Assembly (NCBI GenBank): GCA_002350855.1
Contig: DEFM01000034.1
Coordinates: forward strand, 3,282 to 36,868
DNA: 33,587 nt
DNA from: Prevotellaceae bacterium UBA2852
GTDB taxonomy: Bacteria > Bacteroidota > Bacteroidia > Bacteroidales > Bacteroidaceae
Direction of reading: 5' to 3'
Shown here in pieces: positions 32,062 through 33,587 of this stretch; position 1 is the first letter of the stretch, and every line of letters starts with the position of its first letter. The notes beneath the pieces are model-generated. The model was not told the DNA's origin. It was given only the letters and a program-made list of their open reading frames with translations, and made no database searches. The position numbers and the translations under genes were made by a program.

Positions 32062-33186
32062 ATGATGAGAACACTAACATTGATGGCGGCGATACTTATG
32101 GCAATGCCGATTGATGCACAACAAACGAAGAAGTTTACGGTGATTAAGCAGTTGCCAATCACCAGTGTGAAGAATCAGTACCGAAGCGGTACGTGCTGGG
32201 ACTATGGCACGTTGGGATTCCTGGAAAGCGAAATTCTGCGGAAAACAGGGAAGACTTTTGACCTGTGCGAGATGTTTGTTGTGAACAAGGACTATATGGA
32301 CTGCGCCACCCACTACGTACGCATGCACGGATACAGCCAGATATCGGAGGGTGGATCGTGTGATGACGTGCTGGAGGTGATTCGTCAGCATGGCATCTGT
32401 CCAGAGGAAGCAATGCCGGCACCAGGTTCGCTGACGGGTGATCCGCTGGCGAACTTCGAAGTGTTTTTCCCAGAGTTGGAACGCATGGTAAGCAGCATCG
32501 TAAGGGAAAATGCCGACCTGAACAGGTTTACCGAAAGTGGGCAGACACAGGTGTTAGCAAAACAACCAAGACCACACTGGCAAGACAGTGTGCAGGCTGT
32601 GATTGAGAAGTATGTGGGCAGTTGTCCTGATTCTTTCGTATATGAAGAAAAGACATACACGCCAAAGTCGTTTGCCGAGAGCCTGGGTCTCAATCTTGAC
32701 GAATACGTGAGTTTGACGAGCTATACCCATCATCCGTTCAATAAGTGGTTCGTCATTGAAGCCCCCTACAAATGGAGACTGAAGCCCAGCTATAACATCC
32801 CTATAGAACAACTGATGGAGGTTATTGATAAAGCGCTGGATGCTGGCTATACGGTGGCATGGGGTGGCGACGTCTCAGGCAATTTCTTGCGCAGGGAAGG
32901 CATAGCCATGCTGCCTGACGGTGTGGTGCCCACACAACAGATGCGACAGGAACAATGGGATGACTGGCGCTTTACGTATGACCACGTCATGCTGATTTAC
33001 GGCAAGGCTATTGACGAGCAGGGCAAGCCATACTATCTGGTCAAGAACTCGTGGGGCGAATACGGTCCATATCAAGGCACATGGTATATGTCCCGCGACT
33101 ATATGACGCTGAATACAACCTACCTGTTCCTAAACAGAAACGCACTACCCAAGACGTTGCGCAAAACCATAAGTAACGTATTCTAA
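32062..33186 (+). CDS. Exported C1-family cysteine peptidase (aminopeptidase C-like)
   Basis: 374 residues from the ATG at 32062; Met2 (32065) is equally possible and the frame runs back to 32017. A signal peptide (about 1-20, PIDAQ) indicates export, unlike the cytoplasmic bleomycin hydrolase/PepC. The papain-type catalytic set is complete. Gln39 lies in KNQYRSGTCWDYG, followed by Cys45. His308 is in TYDHVMLIYG and Asn329 in VKNSWGEYGP. The C-terminus NVF is not charged, and no sorting domain is seen. It lies 55 bases after the putative anti-sigma gene on the same strand and may belong to its transcript. Confidence in family high, in substrate low. Confidence 0.88.
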   Translation: MMRTLTLMAAILMAMPIDAQQTKKFTVIKQLPITSVKNQYRSGTCWDYGTLGFLESEILRKTGKTFDLCEMFVVNKDYMDCATHYVRMHGYSQISEGGSCDDVLEVIRQHGICPEEAMPAPGSLTGDPLANFEVFFPELERMVSSIVRENADLNRFTESGQTQVLAKQPRPHWQDSVQAVIEKYVGSCPDSFVYEEKTYTPKSFAESLGLNLDEYVSLTSYTHHPFNKWFVIEAPYKWRLKPSYNIPIEQLMEVIDKALDAGYTVAWGGDVSGNFLRREGIAMLPDGVVPTQQMRQEQWDDWRFTYDHVMLIYGKAIDEQGKPYYLVKNSWGEYGPYQGTWYMSRDYMTLNTTYLFLNRNALPKTLRKTISNVF

Positions 33187-33567
33187 ATCACGAAATCACA
33201 GGGATAGAGTTTTCCTCCTTTTTGTGTTTACTCAACTTTCTGAAGTTCTTTTTTATAAAAAAACAATACTCCCATCCGGAGGGGGGGGGCGTCGACGAAG
33301 TCGAGGGTTTTTCTTTCGAACTGTTCTTAAGACGAAAGGCGGGTTGGATGGGTTTTAAGAACTGTTGGGATGCTTGCATACCATAAAGTTGTGGAAACAC
33401 AGACAACATAGGTGCGAAGCACAAGAACATTACGGAAGTGTGATTTCGGTTTTCTTCTATTTTTAACTAAATTGCAGAATAACCGTTTTTGTTAACAACA
33501 GAAATTTATATCAAACGGATTTTGCAATGTTGATGTTTGAATATTATTATGGTAGGTTCAATATATT
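33187..33567. other. Intergenic region at the right end
   Basis: No gene is seen in this stretch of about 380 bases. It contains a run of nine G (33281-33289) after CATCCGGA, and an inverted pair GTTCTTAA/TTAAGAAC (33323-33330 with 33355-33362). An ATG at 33568 followed by TCG AGA CGA TTT TTG may begin the next gene, but the window ends too soon to judge. Confidence 0.4.
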
Positions 33568-33587
33568 ATGTCGAGACGATTTTTGAT

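Overview
The window reads as a chromosomal segment of a Bacteroidales bacterium, most likely Prevotella or a close relative (Segatella, Hoylesella). Four things point there. Promoters are of the Bacteroidota type (TTTG, 19-20 bases, then TAnnTTTG) and start codons lack Shine-Dalgarno sites. Several secreted proteins end in type IX secretion (T9SS)-like C-terminal motifs. One encoded product is DUF4834-like. The gene orders thrA / phosphoglycerate-mutase-like / thrC and rpmH next to efp are also, as I recall, familiar from this group. No virus, CRISPR array, transposase or integrase is visible.

Layout. 1-29 is the 5' part of a tRNA (probably Gln) leaving the window. 233-2013 is a phosphatidylethanolamine operon (psd, pssA, DUF4834). 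A large secreted deacetylase-like protein follows on the minus strand (2037-4145), then divergent tRNA-Pro(CGG) and tRNA-Phe(GAA), a small secreted SH3-domain protein and a secreted M6 metalloprotease. From 7162 to 16520 everything is on the minus strand. thrA, a phosphoglycerate-mutase-like gene and thrC make up an apparent threonine operon. Downstream are pgpH (HD phosphohydrolase), lpxH (lipid A synthesis) and an O-acetylhomoserine sulfhydrylase. 16651-19292 holds an unknown membrane protein, an alanine/glycine:cation symporter and the short rpmH gene (L34). 19649-25832 runs on the plus strand: efp, an LptF/LptG permease, ribBA, a Bax-inhibitor-1 family protein and a class I aminotransferase. 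25914-29450 is an AT-rich minus-strand operon of three exported proteins, one with a T9SS-like tail. After a gene-free stretch of about 1.2 kb come a small membrane protein, an ECF sigma factor and a two-helix membrane protein, and then an exported C1 cysteine peptidase.

Most genes are ordinary. The least explained material is intergenic. Several leaders consist of short tandem repeats with strict periods of 7, 8 or 9 bases. The 7-base family has a fixed form, four heptamers followed by a terminal AYTTAAA-like unit, in three clear copies and one degenerate copy. The 8-base family abuts the start codons of efp and of the Bax-inhibitor gene. A 9-base family occurs inside the M6 protease gene and in the large intergenic region. 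C-rich palindromic elements often sit next to these repeats. The large intergenic region (about 29700-30070) combines all of these with several hairpins and a near-consensus minus-strand promoter that fires directly into a terminator. On the gene side, the best lead is the phosphoglycerate-mutase-like gene between thrA and thrC, where homoserine kinase is expected.
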